Shown here one piece after another: positions 45,092-53,647 of a DNA stretch of 64,000 nucleotides. The stretch covers positions 210,337-274,336 of the forward strand of contig NZ_JAHKRM010000019.1 of NCBI RefSeq assembly GCF_019396345.1. The letters are read 5' to 3'. The notes beneath the pieces are model-generated. The model searched no databases. It was not told the origin of the DNA and saw only the letters and a list, made by a program, of their open reading frames with translations. The position numbers were made by a program, and so were the translations under genes. Source of the DNA: Nonomuraea guangzhouensis (GTDB lineage Bacteria > Actinomycetota > Actinomycetes > Streptosporangiales > Streptosporangiaceae). Numbering within the stretch: the stretch's first letter is position 1; every line of letters begins with the position of its first letter.

Positions 45092-46354
45092 TCAGAGCTT
45101 GTGGACGCCGAGCCGATCGACGACGCGCGTCATCGCCTCGATCGCGTCGGGATCGTACGCGGTGCCGGCGGCCAGCCGCAGCCGCTCGAGTGCCGCACCC
45201 CCGCGATCGCGATCAGCCGAACCGCCGACCAGGTCATCGTAGGCGTTGGCCGCCTTGATGATCCGGCTGGACAGCGGCGGGTCCTCGGCGATCTGGTCGC
45301 ACTGACGGCGCACCAGCTCGGCCACCCGGTCGAGCACGCCCGTCTGCTTGATCACCTCGGCCCCCAGCTCGGCGATGCGGCGGGCCTGGGCGGGATCGGC
45401 GAGCACGGTCGCGCCACCCGGAATGGGGTCGCTCAGGGACAGCTGGCCGATGTCGTGCATGAGCGCGGCGTATTCGAGCTCCAGCAGCTCCGGCTCCGCC
45501 ATGCCCAGCTCCCTGCCGACCGCCACGGCCAGGCGGCTCACCCGGCGCGAGTGGCCCGGCTCGACGTAGCCGCCGACCTCCGTGACCCGTGACAGAGCCC
45601 GTACGGTCTGCAGGTAGGTCGCGCGGATCCCGGCGTACTTGCGGAAGGCCACCTGCGTGACCAGCAGCGGCGCGGCGAAGACCAGCAGCGCCACCAGGTC
45701 CATGCTGTGGGTGGCCAGCGCGAGCAGCACCCCGGAGGCGGCCACGGCCGCGCCGAGCGGGAAGGCCATGTTGATCTCGTCGCGCACGGCCACCCTGAAG
45801 GCGGTGCGCACCTGCTCGGCCCTGAGCAGGGCCGCGATCAGCACGTCGATCAGCAGGGTGAGCGTGATGAGCGTGACCATGACGCCGAGCGCGGGCCACC
45901 ACGTCGGCGGGTCCTGCCGGGTGAGCTGGTAAAGCGGGTCGGCGAGCGGCCGGAAGGCGAAGGCGAGCAGCGCCCCGGTCAGCAGGCGGCGCGCCATGGC
46001 GTCCAGGCGCGGCGGGCGGCCGACCGCCAGGTGCGGCAGCGCGCCCGCGATCATGCCGACCGCGATCACGGCCACCACCTGGAGCGCGGTGTGGCGCAGC
46101 GGGTTGTCGCTGAGGTCGAGCAGCAGTGTGTAGCCGAGCGCGGCGGCGGCGCCGATGGGCGCGACCTCCCTGTTGCCCGGCATGGTGAGCCGGGCCAGCT
46201 CGCCGACCGCGATCAGCGCGCCGAACCCGATCGCGATCTCGGGCCGGTCGAGCCCCACGGCCGAGGTGTGCGCGACGCCGGCCACGGCCACCAGCCCCGC
46301 CCCGCAGATGAGCAGCAGCTGCCCGGAGTCGAGGCTCTGCAAGGCACGCGTCAA
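45092..46354 (-). CDS. HD-domain membrane phosphohydrolase
   Basis: A 420-residue protein with about six to eight hydrophobic segments in the first 230 residues and a C-terminal HD domain (LEYAALMHDIGQLSL holds the HD pair). It lacks the complete GYP signature, so it may not be a c-di-GMP phosphodiesterase. The TTG start at 46354 overlaps the stop of the preceding HD-GYP gene (TTGA), so the two are coupled paralogs. Just after the stop, the +1 frame carries coding-like sequence to 45010; see findings. Confidence 0.82.
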   Translation of the reverse strand: MTRALQSLDSGQLLLICGAGLVAVAGVAHTSAVGLDRPEIAIGFGALIAVGELARLTMPGNREVAPIGAAAALGYTLLLDLSDNPLRHTALQVVAVIAVGMIAGALPHLAVGRPPRLDAMARRLLTGALLAFAFRPLADPLYQLTRQDPPTWWPALGVMVTLITLTLLIDVLIAALLRAEQVRTAFRVAVRDEINMAFPLGAAVAASGVLLALATHSMDLVALLVFAAPLLVTQVAFRKYAGIRATYLQTVRALSRVTEVGGYVEPGHSRRVSRLAVAVGRELGMAEPELLELEYAALMHDIGQLSLSDPIPGGATVLADPAQARRIAELGAEVIKQTGVLDRVAELVRRQCDQIAEDPPLSSRIIKAANAYDDLVGGSADRDRGGAALERLRLAAGTAYDPDAIEAMTRVVDRLGVHKL

Positions 46355-47706
46355 GGCCCGCTCACCACTTCGATCGGCCTGGTCGGGTCGTCATGGTCCT
46401 TGATCGGGTTCTCGGTCGCCTCGGGTGGCGGCGGCTCGACGCGGCGCGGCGGCTGCCACGGGTCGCGTTCGAGCGCCCTGGCGAAGGCCGCCACCATGAC
46501 CGGGTCGAACTGGCGGCCCGCGTTCTTGCGCAGCTCTTCGACGGCCACCTCGACCGAGCGGGCATGGCGGTAGGAGCGGTCGGACGTCATCGAGTCGAAC
46601 GCGTCGGCCACCGCGATGATCCGGGCGAACTCGGGGATCTCGTCGGCCGCGAGCCCCATCGGGTAGCCCTTGCCGTCGTGGCGTTCGTGGTGGTGCATGA
46701 TCCCGGCGTACGCCTCGTCGAGGAAGTCGATGCCGCGGACGATCTCCAGCCCGCGCATCGGATGGAGCTGGATCGCGGCGAACTCCTCCTCGGTCAGCGG
46801 CCCCTCCTTCTGCAGCACCTTGGTCGGCACGCCGAGCTTGCCCACGTCGTGCAGCATGCCCGCGTAGCGGATGGCGCGCAGCCGCTCCAGGCCCATGCCG
46901 ATCTCCTGGGCGATCATCGAGGAGGCGAGCGAGACGCGGGTGCAGTGGCCCCGGGTGTAGTAGTCCTTCGTCTCGACCGCCTGGCAGAGCGCGGCGATCG
47001 TGGCGTCGTAGGAGCGCTGCTGCGCGTGATACTGGCCGAACGCCCAGCGGGCGACGAACAGCGGCAGCAGCACCAGCACCGCCGAGATCGACTGCACGGT
47101 CGCCCAGAGCCCCGCCACCAGCAGCCCGAACGTGCCGTAACCCAGGTAGGACAGCAGGAACTGGACCATGCCCCGCAGCGGCACCTCCATGGCCCGCACC
47201 CGGGTCGCCAGCCGGATCATGGTCAGCGTGAGCATGATGTTGAGCGGCACGAACACGCCCGTGGCCGCCGCGTAGGGGCCGATGAGGTCGTCGAAGACGT
47301 TGACCCCCGGCACCCCCGAGACGCCGCCCAGCCCCTGGTAGACCCAGCCGGCCGCGTAGCCGCAGATCGCGAACTGCGCGCCGTTGAACAGCCGCTTGAT
47401 CAACGGCAGCCCGGGACGCACGCTGAAGACCGCGGTGAACCCCACCAGAGCGGCCCCTTCTGGACCGATCAGGACGACAGCGGCCAGAGCTGCGGAGAAG
47501 CTCACGGACACCGCGAACTGCTCCACGTTCAGCAACGTCGGCATCGACTCGCAGACCAGGAACAGCAGCGCGAGCACCAGCAGGATGCCCAGATCGCCGG
47601 GCGCCACCAGCCGCCCGGAGGTGATCACGCTATGCCCGATGAGGATGGTCGCCGCGCCGATGACGGCGATGAGGTAGACCTTCGCAGGCCACGGCAGATC
47701 ACGCAT
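46351..47706 (-). CDS. HD-GYP-type membrane protein
   Basis: A 451-residue protein with an N-terminal membrane domain (about seven hydrophobic segments, VYLIAVIGAATILIGHSVIT onward) and a C-terminal HD-GYP domain: LHDVGKLGVP, HHHERHDGKGYPMG and DAFDSMTSDRSYR. HD-GYP proteins hydrolyse cyclic dinucleotides in other bacteria; activity here is not tested. It is followed by its HD paralog with a four-base overlap and preceded by a 37-residue small ORF. ATG start with AGGGGG upstream. Confidence 0.88.
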   Translation of the reverse strand: MRDLPWPAKVYLIAVIGAATILIGHSVITSGRLVAPGDLGILLVLALLFLVCESMPTLLNVEQFAVSVSFSAALAAVVLIGPEGAALVGFTAVFSVRPGLPLIKRLFNGAQFAICGYAAGWVYQGLGGVSGVPGVNVFDDLIGPYAAATGVFVPLNIMLTLTMIRLATRVRAMEVPLRGMVQFLLSYLGYGTFGLLVAGLWATVQSISAVLVLLPLFVARWAFGQYHAQQRSYDATIAALCQAVETKDYYTRGHCTRVSLASSMIAQEIGMGLERLRAIRYAGMLHDVGKLGVPTKVLQKEGPLTEEEFAAIQLHPMRGLEIVRGIDFLDEAYAGIMHHHERHDGKGYPMGLAADEIPEFARIIAVADAFDSMTSDRSYRHARSVEVAVEELRKNAGRQFDPVMVAAFARALERDPWQPPRRVEPPPPEATENPIKDHDDPTRPIEVVSGP

Positions 47707-47724
47707 TGCGGCCCCCTAGGGTGC

Positions 47725-47838
47725 TCAGGTCCAGGACACCCCGGTTGGCAGGGCCCCGCCCCCGCTCATCAACAGTGTCATCACAGGAGTGATCAGCACC
47801 GCGGCCGCGATCAGCCGGGCGATCATAGCCTTCAGCAT
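47725..47838 (-). CDS. 37-residue small hydrophobic protein upstream of the HD-GYP gene
   Basis: A short frame beginning MLKAMIARLIAAAVLITP and ending GALPTGVSWT. ATG 47838 has a strong GGAGG site 7 bp upstream. The first 25 residues form a likely membrane or signal helix with a Lys/Arg start. It ends 18 bp before the HD-GYP start, so it is probably cotranslated with it. Too short for routine gene calling. Function unknown; a membrane regulator of the HD-GYP protein is one possibility. Confidence 0.55.
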   Translation of the reverse strand: MLKAMIARLIAAAVLITPVMTLLMSGGGALPTGVSWT

Positions 47839-47949
47839 CTACTCGCCTCCACGCCGACTCTCTAGGTCGACTCCTGTGGGTCACGCTACAGAAGGCGCGG
47901 TCAGCGCAGGGCCGGAGTTGAGAATCGCAAGCAAAGCGTAATCAATCCA

Positions 47950-48888
47950 CTACCTGGGGCGACCGACGGCCCATTCGACGGTGCTCTTCAGCCCGGTCGC
48001 CAGGTCGGTACGCGGCTGCCAGCCGAGCCCCTCGCAGGCCGGCACCGGGTCGACCGCCATGGCCGGCAGGTCACCCACGCGCGGCGGCGCGAACCCGGGC
48101 TTGTCCTGCGCGTTGGCCGCGTCGGCGATCAGCGAGTGCAGCTTGCGGTCGGTGGTCTGGATGCCGGTGCCGAGGTTGAACCTGCACCCGTTGCCCTCGG
48201 CCCCGCAGGCCTTGACGAAGCCGTCGACCACGTCGTCGACGTAGATGTAGTCGCGGGTCTGCGTGCCGTCGCCGTAGAGCACCGTGGGCGTGCCGCTGAG
48301 CAGACCGTCGGTGAAGATGGCCACCACTCCGGCCTCGCCTTCGGGCGACTGGCGCGGGCCGTAGACGTTGGACAGCACGAGGGTGGTGTACTCGATGCCG
48401 TAGAGCGCGCGGAACGTGGCGAGATAGGTCTCGCCGCTCAGCTTGGAGGCCGCGTACGGCGAGCGCGGGTCGGTGGCGGCGTCGCCGGGCACCGGGATCG
48501 TGGCGGGCCGGCCGTAGACCGCGACGGAGGAGGCGAACACCACCTTGCGGGTGTTGCCCTCGCGCGCGGCGGTCAGGACCGACGCGGTGCCCTGGACGTT
48601 CACACCGGCGTCGTGGACCGGGTCGGCGACGCTCCCGCGCACGCTGATCTGCGCGGCGAGATGGCAGATGACCTCGGGCCGCAGCTCGGCGGCCAGCGCG
48701 ATCACGGCCGGATCGCGGACGTCGAGCTCATGCAGGCGGAAGCGGTCGTGGGTGGCCGCCTCGGCCAGGTTGTCCCTGCGGCCGGACGAGAAGTCGTCCA
48801 CGACCGCGACGTCGTGCCCCTCCGCCAGCAGACGGTCGACGAGATTCGACCCGATGAATCCGGCACCCCCGGTGACAAGCACGCGCAT
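47950..48888 (-). CDS. NAD-dependent epimerase/dehydratase (UDP-glucose 4-epimerase-like)
   Basis: A 312-residue extended short-chain dehydrogenase. VTGGAGFIGSNLVDRLL binds NAD; the active-site Ser and YAASK (Tyr/Lys) are in place around residue 143. The closest functional type is UDP-glucose 4-epimerase or a related nucleotide-sugar enzyme supplying cell-surface polysaccharide. It precedes none of the neighbouring genes as an obvious operon partner. ATG start. Confidence 0.88.
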   Translation of the reverse strand: MRVLVTGGAGFIGSNLVDRLLAEGHDVAVVDDFSSGRRDNLAEAATHDRFRLHELDVRDPAVIALAAELRPEVICHLAAQISVRGSVADPVHDAGVNVQGTASVLTAAREGNTRKVVFASSVAVYGRPATIPVPGDAATDPRSPYAASKLSGETYLATFRALYGIEYTTLVLSNVYGPRQSPEGEAGVVAIFTDGLLSGTPTVLYGDGTQTRDYIYVDDVVDGFVKACGAEGNGCRFNLGTGIQTTDRKLHSLIADAANAQDKPGFAPPRVGDLPAMAVDPVPACEGLGWQPRTDLATGLKSTVEWAVGRPR

Positions 48889-48897
48889 GGGGGAATC

Positions 48898-49164
48898 TTA
48901 GTCGGACAGCTCCGACCTCACCTGCGCGATGCGGGCCAGCACCTTGGAGCGCAGGTCGCCGGGGACCGGGTCACAGCCGCAGTGCTTGGCCACGAGCGCC
49001 TTGATCGCCTTGTCGAGGTCGTACTCCTTCAGACAGGGGCTGCACTCCTCGAGGTGCACGCGGATCTCCACCACGTCGCCCTCGGTCAGCTCCCCGTCGA
49101 GGTAGGAGTAGACCTTGTCCAGCACTTCGCGACAGTCGGTGTCGTGCGGGTTGCCACAGCTCAT
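48898..49164 (-). CDS. rsrA: Redox-sensing zinc anti-sigma factor RsrA
   Basis: An 88-residue ZAS-family anti-sigma factor. Cys11, His37, Cys41 and Cys44 (HLEECSPC) match the zinc ligands of Streptomyces RsrA position for position; a further Cys pair is in KHCGC. Oxidation to a disulfide releases zinc and sigma-R. The start overlaps the sigR stop (ATGA), the standard coupled arrangement. Confidence 0.95.
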   Translation of the reverse strand: MSCGNPHDTDCREVLDKVYSYLDGELTEGDVVEIRVHLEECSPCLKEYDLDKAIKALVAKHCGCDPVPGDLRSKVLARIAQVRSELSD

Positions 49165-49766
49165 TTCGATCCCTCCGCCGGGACCAGGCCACGCTCACGG
49201 GCATAGTCCTCGAGAAGTCCACGGAGCTGCCTGCGACCGCGGTGCAGCCTGGACATCACGGTGCCGATCGGGGTCCCCATGATGTCGGCGATCTCTTTAT
49301 ACGGGAAGCCCTCGACGTCGGCCAGGTAGACCGCGATCCTGAACTCCTCGGGCAGCACCGCGAGGGCCTGCTTGATATCACCGTCAGGGAGATGTTCGAG
49401 CGCCTCGACCTCGGCCGACTTCAGGCCGCTCGACGTGTGCGACTCAGCGCGGGCGAGCTGCCAGTCCTCGATCTCCTCGGTGCCCGACTGCTTGGGCTCG
49501 CGCTGCTTCTTGCGATAGCTGTTGATGAAGGTGTTCGTCAGGATCCGGTAGAGCCAGGCCTTGAGGTTCGTACCTTCCTGGAACTGGTGGAACGACGCGA
49601 ACGCCTTGGCGAAGGTCTCCTGTAGCAGGTCCTCCGCGTCCGCTGGGTTCCGGGTCATCCGGAGCGCCGCGGAGTAGAGCTGCTCGAGGTAAGGCATCGC
49701 TTCGCGCTCGAACCGCTCACTTCGCTGTTCCAGAGTCTCCGCGCCTGTCGCGGGCACCGGACCCAC
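49161..49766 (-). CDS. sigR: ECF sigma factor SigR (thiol-oxidative stress)
   Basis: A 201-residue ECF sigma factor. AALRMTRNPADAEDLLQETFAKAF (in two parts, region 2) and KEIADIMGTPIGTVMSRLHR (region 4) are nearly the wording of Streptomyces sigma-R. GTG 49766 (MGPVPATG) aligns with the known SigR start. The frame continues open upstream, and ATG 49877 would add 37 residues, matching the longer, induced sigma-R-prime isoform known in Streptomyces. Directs transcription of thioredoxin, mycothiol and related genes; held by RsrA. Confidence 0.94.
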   Translation of the reverse strand: MGPVPATGAETLEQRSERFEREAMPYLEQLYSAALRMTRNPADAEDLLQETFAKAFASFHQFQEGTNLKAWLYRILTNTFINSYRKKQREPKQSGTEEIEDWQLARAESHTSSGLKSAEVEALEHLPDGDIKQALAVLPEEFRIAVYLADVEGFPYKEIADIMGTPIGTVMSRLHRGRRQLRGLLEDYARERGLVPAEGSK

Positions 49767-49886
49767 CCCCCTAAGATCGCCGGTGGCCGACTGTGGCGGT
49801 ACACCGTATTCACGGGAGAATACCCGCTCGTCACGGACTGGTCCGTCACTGGGGAGGGGTTCGAGCAATGTGAGCATGCACGTCGC

Positions 49887-49913
49887 AACACGCCCGCGCC
49901 CGCGTCTGTTCCC
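49887..49913 (-). promoter_or_regulatory. Sigma-R-type autoregulatory promoter
   Basis: On the minus strand GGGAAC is followed, after exactly 18 bases from GGAAC, by GTT, matching the sigma-R consensus GGAAY-N18/19-GTT. The upstream in-frame ATG (49877) lies only nine bases beyond GTT, so this transcript would begin almost at the start codon of the long isoform. Confidence 0.65.
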
Positions 49914-50001
49914 GCAAGATAGAAGGTGACGAACGACCCGGTGCGGGGAGTAAGGATACGTACCGGCTGGTAGCCATTTTCCCGGAACCCAGGAGTCGCG
50001 T

Positions 50002-50778
50002 GTGCTGCCCATTCCGGCCGAGGAACTGAACGGCTCAGGGACGCTCGGGCCGTACTGGACCTTCTACCGCGCCGTTGTCGCCGAGCAGCTGACCCGGTGG
50101 CTCCCCGACGAACCCTCCGTCATACTCGACCTGTCCGGCGGCCGGGGGCGGTGGTCCGGGCAAGCCGCCAGAGCCGGGCATCGGGTGATCGAGCTGGTCG
50201 ACTTCCGCCGCACCGCCTCACTGTCCTCTTCGTTGGCCGCTCCGCTGACGGCCGACCCGCAGGCCCGGCTGCGCGACGCCGGGCGCGTGCGCCACGTACG
50301 CGCCGACGACCTGACGTTCCTGCCCGACGAGAGCGTGGACGCGGTGGTCGCCGAGGAACGCGCCATGTCGATCGAGCTCATGGCCGAATCGGCGATGGAC
50401 GACGTGGCCCGGGTGCTGCGGCCCGGCGGGCGGGCGCTGGTCTGCGTCGACTCCCTGGTGCTGGGCATGGCGATCCTGGCCGAGCAGGAGCAGTGGCAGC
50501 ACCTGCGGCAGACCGGCGAGGTCATGCTGGTGCCGTGGCCCGACGGCAGCATCACCCGCTGCTTCAGCAGCGGGCAGCTACGCGAGCTGCTGACCGGCGC
50601 GGGGCTGGAGGTGGAGTGGGTACGACCGCGGACCGTGCTGTCGCCCTCCACCGTCGACCACGTCCTGGGCTCCGACGCCAGGGCACTGGCCTGGCTGGTG
50701 CGCACCGAGCTCGACGCGCACCCTGACGACGACGACACGGTCGGCATCCACCTCGTGGCCAGCGCCCGCAAGGTGTGA
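50002..50778 (+). CDS. SAM-dependent methyltransferase
   Basis: A 258-residue class I methyltransferase-like protein. VILDLSGGRGRWSGQAA is the SAM-binding motif I and VDAVVAEERAM/VARVLRPGGRALVC correspond to later motifs. Substrate is unknown. GTG 50002 with CAGGAG upstream. It is divergent from sigR and converges on the DksA-like gene with an 11-bp gap. Confidence 0.78.
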   Translation: MLPIPAEELNGSGTLGPYWTFYRAVVAEQLTRWLPDEPSVILDLSGGRGRWSGQAARAGHRVIELVDFRRTASLSSSLAAPLTADPQARLRDAGRVRHVRADDLTFLPDESVDAVVAEERAMSIELMAESAMDDVARVLRPGGRALVCVDSLVLGMAILAEQEQWQHLRQTGEVMLVPWPDGSITRCFSSGQLRELLTGAGLEVEWVRPRTVLSPSTVDHVLGSDARALAWLVRTELDAHPDDDDTVGIHLVASARKV

Positions 50779-50788
50779 CCCGGGGTCG

Positions 50789-51121
50789 CTAGCGGCGGCG
50801 CTCCCGCTTGCCCTGGCACTCCACGCACCGCGCGGCCTCCGGGCGGGCCTCCAGCCGGCCCTCGGGCACGGGCTTCTCGCAGTCGACGCACATCCCGTAC
50901 GTGCCTTCGTCCAGGCGTTTGAGCGCGTCGATCACCGCCCTGCGCTGCGTCGTGGCCACGGTCAGCATGGCCTGGGCGCGGTCGGCGTCGGTCAGGTCGG
51001 ACCCCGCGTCGGCCGCGGAGTACTCGCGGATCCCGACGGGGTCGCCCTGCAGCACCCCGATCGATCGGTCCAGGTCCGCGAGAATCTTCTCCAGCCGCTC
51101 ACGAGCGGTCGTGTCGTCCAC
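50789..51121 (-). CDS. TraR/DksA-type zinc-finger protein
   Basis: A 110-residue protein with a helical N-terminal half and a C4 zinc finger (CVDCEKPVPEG...CVEC) typical of the DksA/TraR family, which binds the RNA polymerase secondary channel. GTG 51121 has GGAGG 9 bp upstream; the frame extends further but without a good start. In actinomycetes such proteins are often linked to stress and antibiotic control. Confidence 0.88.
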   Translation of the reverse strand: MDDTTARERLEKILADLDRSIGVLQGDPVGIREYSAADAGSDLTDADRAQAMLTVATTQRRAVIDALKRLDEGTYGMCVDCEKPVPEGRLEARPEAARCVECQGKRERRR

Positions 51122-51275
51122 GAATCCGCACCTCCGGGTCAACAGGGGGGGCAAGCCGCAGCGGGACTCCCCGGAAGTCCAACCCGGCGCGTGGGGGCAT
51201 GCGTGGCGGTGACTCCGGGTGAACGGATGCATCGCTTTCCTCACCAGATGCCCACTTAGCGTGACTCTTACACCT

Positions 51276-52022
51276 TTACTGGAGAGCGGTTTCCTCCCCT
51301 GGTGGCAGGGGTTTGATGAGGTCTGGACCGTTGTTCCGCACATTGTTGACATCTGTGGAAACGGCCACCGCCGTCAACTGCCCGGTGTCGGCGGGCACCA
51401 GCAGCCCTGACGCCTGCTCGGGGTCAGTGAGCTTGGGGTCGAGCCACTCCGCCCAGCGCTCCCGCTCGATCATCATCGGCATCCGGTCGTGGATGCGGCC
51501 CAGCTCGTCCTCGGCGTCGGTGGTGATGACCGTGCAGGTCACCAGCCACTTGAGCGGATCATCGTCGGCGCGCGACTTGTCCTTCCAGAACTCGTACAGT
51601 CCCGCCATCGCCAGCACGCCACCGTCCTCCGGATGGATGAAGTACGGCTGTTTCTTCTTCTTGTCGCCCTCGACCGGCATCCACTCGAAGTAGCCGTCAG
51701 CGGGCAGCAGGCACCTGCGCTTGGCGAACGCCTGGCGGAAGGACGGCTTCTCGGCCACCGTCTCGACCCTGGCGTTGATCATCCGTGACCCGACCGACGG
51801 GTCCTTCGCCCAGGCCGGCACCAGCCCCCACTTGACGATCCGCAGCTGCCGCACGGCCCGCTCGGCCTCCTTGGGCACCCGGCTGAGGACGGCATAGACG
51901 TTCTTGGTGGGCGCGACGTTGTAGTCGGGCCCGAGCTCCTCGTCGGGGTCACCGTCGAGCTCGACCTGGAACTCCTCCAGCAGCTCGTGCTTCTTGCGCG
52001 CCGACGCGTATCTCCCGCACAT
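51276..52022 (-). CDS. SOS-response-associated peptidase (SRAP / YedK-HMCES)
   Basis: A 248-residue SRAP protein that covalently shields abasic sites in single-stranded DNA. Cys2 (MCGRY) forms the thiazolidine link; other active-site residues are visible in NARVETV (Asn), DGYFEW (Glu) and IHDRMP (His). The start is fixed by the need for Cys at position 2 after Met removal. It is divergent from aroA, as in mycobacteria. Confidence 0.95.
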   Translation of the reverse strand: MCGRYASARKKHELLEEFQVELDGDPDEELGPDYNVAPTKNVYAVLSRVPKEAERAVRQLRIVKWGLVPAWAKDPSVGSRMINARVETVAEKPSFRQAFAKRRCLLPADGYFEWMPVEGDKKKKQPYFIHPEDGGVLAMAGLYEFWKDKSRADDDPLKWLVTCTVITTDAEDELGRIHDRMPMMIERERWAEWLDPKLTDPEQASGLLVPADTGQLTAVAVSTDVNNVRNNGPDLIKPLPPGEETALQ

Positions 52023-52103
52023 GTCCCCACACTGCCACGTACGGCCTATGACCGCATGCACGCCTGTCTCCGTAAAGTTCACCAGCGCCAGTAGGCTTTC
52101 ACC

Positions 52104-53399
52104 ATGCCCAACTGGCCCGCACCCTCCGCGACCGCTCCCGTGGTCGCGTCGATCCGCCTGCCCGGCTCCAAGTCCGTGACCAACCGCGCGCTGCTCCTCG
52201 CCGCTCTGGCCGACGGTCCCGGCGTGGTGCGCCAGGCACTCCGCAGCCGCGACGCCGACCTGATGGTGGCGGCGCTGCGCGCCCTGGGCGCCACCCTGAC
52301 GCCGGCGAACGAGACCACGGCCGCCGTCGACTGGCAGGTGACCCCCGGCCCGATCCGTGGCGGCGCGAGCATCGACGCGGGCCTGGCGGGCACCGTCATG
52401 CGCTTCGTGCCGCCGATGGCCGCCCTGGCCGACGGCCCGGTCTCCTTCGACGGCGACCCGCACGCCCGCAAGCGTCCCATGGGTCCCATCCTCGACGCCC
52501 TGCGCGCCCTGGGCGCCCGCGTGGACAACGACGCCCTGCCGTTCACCATCCACGGTCCCCTCGCGGGCGGCGAGGTCACGCTCGACGCGTCGGGGTCGTC
52601 GCAGTTCGTCTCGGGGCTGCTGCTCACGGCGGCGCGCTTCGAGAAGGGCGTCACGATCCGCCACGTCGGCCCGCCCGTGCCGTCGCAGCCGCACATCGAG
52701 ATGACGATCCAGATGCTCAGGGCGGCCGGCGTCACGGTCGACGACGGCGAGCGCGACATCTGGCGGGTCGAGCCGGGACCGATCGCGGCCATGGACCTGG
52801 CCGTCGAGCCCGACCTGTCCAACGCGGCGCCGTTCCTGGGCGCGGCGCTGGTCACGGGCGGCACGGTCACCATCCCCGGCTGGCCGTACACGACCACGCA
52901 GCCGGGCGACGCCCTCCGCGGCCTGCTCACCTCGATGGGCGCCACGGTCCAGCTGTCCCCCGCGCCGCACGAGGCGAGCGGTGACGCCGGTTCCCTGACC
53001 GTGACCGGCACCGGCCGGATCGAGGGCATCGACGCCGACCTGCGCGAGGTGGGCGAGCTGACGCCGACGATCGCCGCGCTGGCCGTGCTGGCGAGCTCGC
53101 CGTCCCGGATCCGGGGCGTCGCGCACCTGCGCGGCCACGAGACCGACCGCCTGGCCGCCCTGGTCACCGAGATCACCCGGCTGGGCGGCGACGCGGAGGA
53201 GACCGACGACGGCCTGATCATCCGCCCCCGCCCCCTGCACGGCGGCGTCTTCCACAGCTACGACGACCACCGCATGGCCACGGCCGGTGCGGTCATCGGG
53301 CTGGCGGTCCCGGATGTCGAGGTGGAGAACATCGCGACGACGGCCAAGACGCTCCCGGAGTTCGTCCAGATGTGGACGAACATGCTGGGCGAGCAATGA
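52104..53399 (+). CDS. aroA: 3-phosphoshikimate 1-carboxyvinyltransferase (EPSP synthase)
   Basis: A 431-residue enzyme of the shikimate pathway. LPGSKSVTNRALLLAAL binds phosphoshikimate, GLAGTVMRFVPPMAAL and RPMGPILDALRALGA line the active site, and HRMATAGAVIGLAVP closes the C-terminal domain. The motif between positions 90 and 100 differs slightly from the glyphosate-sensitive class I wording, but the type cannot be fixed by eye. A TAGGCT element six bases before the ATG suggests a leaderless message. Confidence 0.95.
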   Translation: MPNWPAPSATAPVVASIRLPGSKSVTNRALLLAALADGPGVVRQALRSRDADLMVAALRALGATLTPANETTAAVDWQVTPGPIRGGASIDAGLAGTVMRFVPPMAALADGPVSFDGDPHARKRPMGPILDALRALGARVDNDALPFTIHGPLAGGEVTLDASGSSQFVSGLLLTAARFEKGVTIRHVGPPVPSQPHIEMTIQMLRAAGVTVDDGERDIWRVEPGPIAAMDLAVEPDLSNAAPFLGAALVTGGTVTIPGWPYTTTQPGDALRGLLTSMGATVQLSPAPHEASGDAGSLTVTGTGRIEGIDADLREVGELTPTIAALAVLASSPSRIRGVAHLRGHETDRLAALVTEITRLGGDAEETDDGLIIRPRPLHGGVFHSYDDHRMATAGAVIGLAVPDVEVENIATTAKTLPEFVQMWTNMLGEQ

Positions 53400-53647
53400 C
53401 CACCCCCCGCCACGGGGCCACCGGTCCGACGAGGCCGCACCTACGAGCAGGTGGCCCGGCGGCCGGCATGGTGGGGCGGATGCGCGGGCACAACCGCCCC
53501 GTAAGCCGGCGCGGTGGAGCGGCGGGCAGGCGCGATCCGCTTGGCGGCCCGCGCGGTGGGGCAGCGTACGGACAGAACGACGCCACTGACCGCCACGGTG
53601 GGTGGGCCGCGCACAGCAGGAACGATCGCATGGGGGTAGACCGCTGA
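53396..53647 (+). CDS. Possible 83-residue basic protein between aroA and rsgA
   Basis: ATG 53396 overlaps the aroA stop by four bases (ATGA) and the frame ends with TGA at 53645-53647, overlapping the probable rsgA start (CTGA). The product is rich in Arg, Gly, His and Pro (MTTPRHGATGPTRPHLRAGG at the N-terminus), with no fold or motif visible, so it is probably disordered if made. It may simply serve to carry ribosomes between the two genes, or be noncoding. Coding support is limited to the coupled boundaries. Confidence 0.4.
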   Translation: MTTPRHGATGPTRPHLRAGGPAAGMVGRMRGHNRPVSRRGGAAGRRDPLGGPRGGAAYGQNDATDRHGGWAAHSRNDRMGVDR

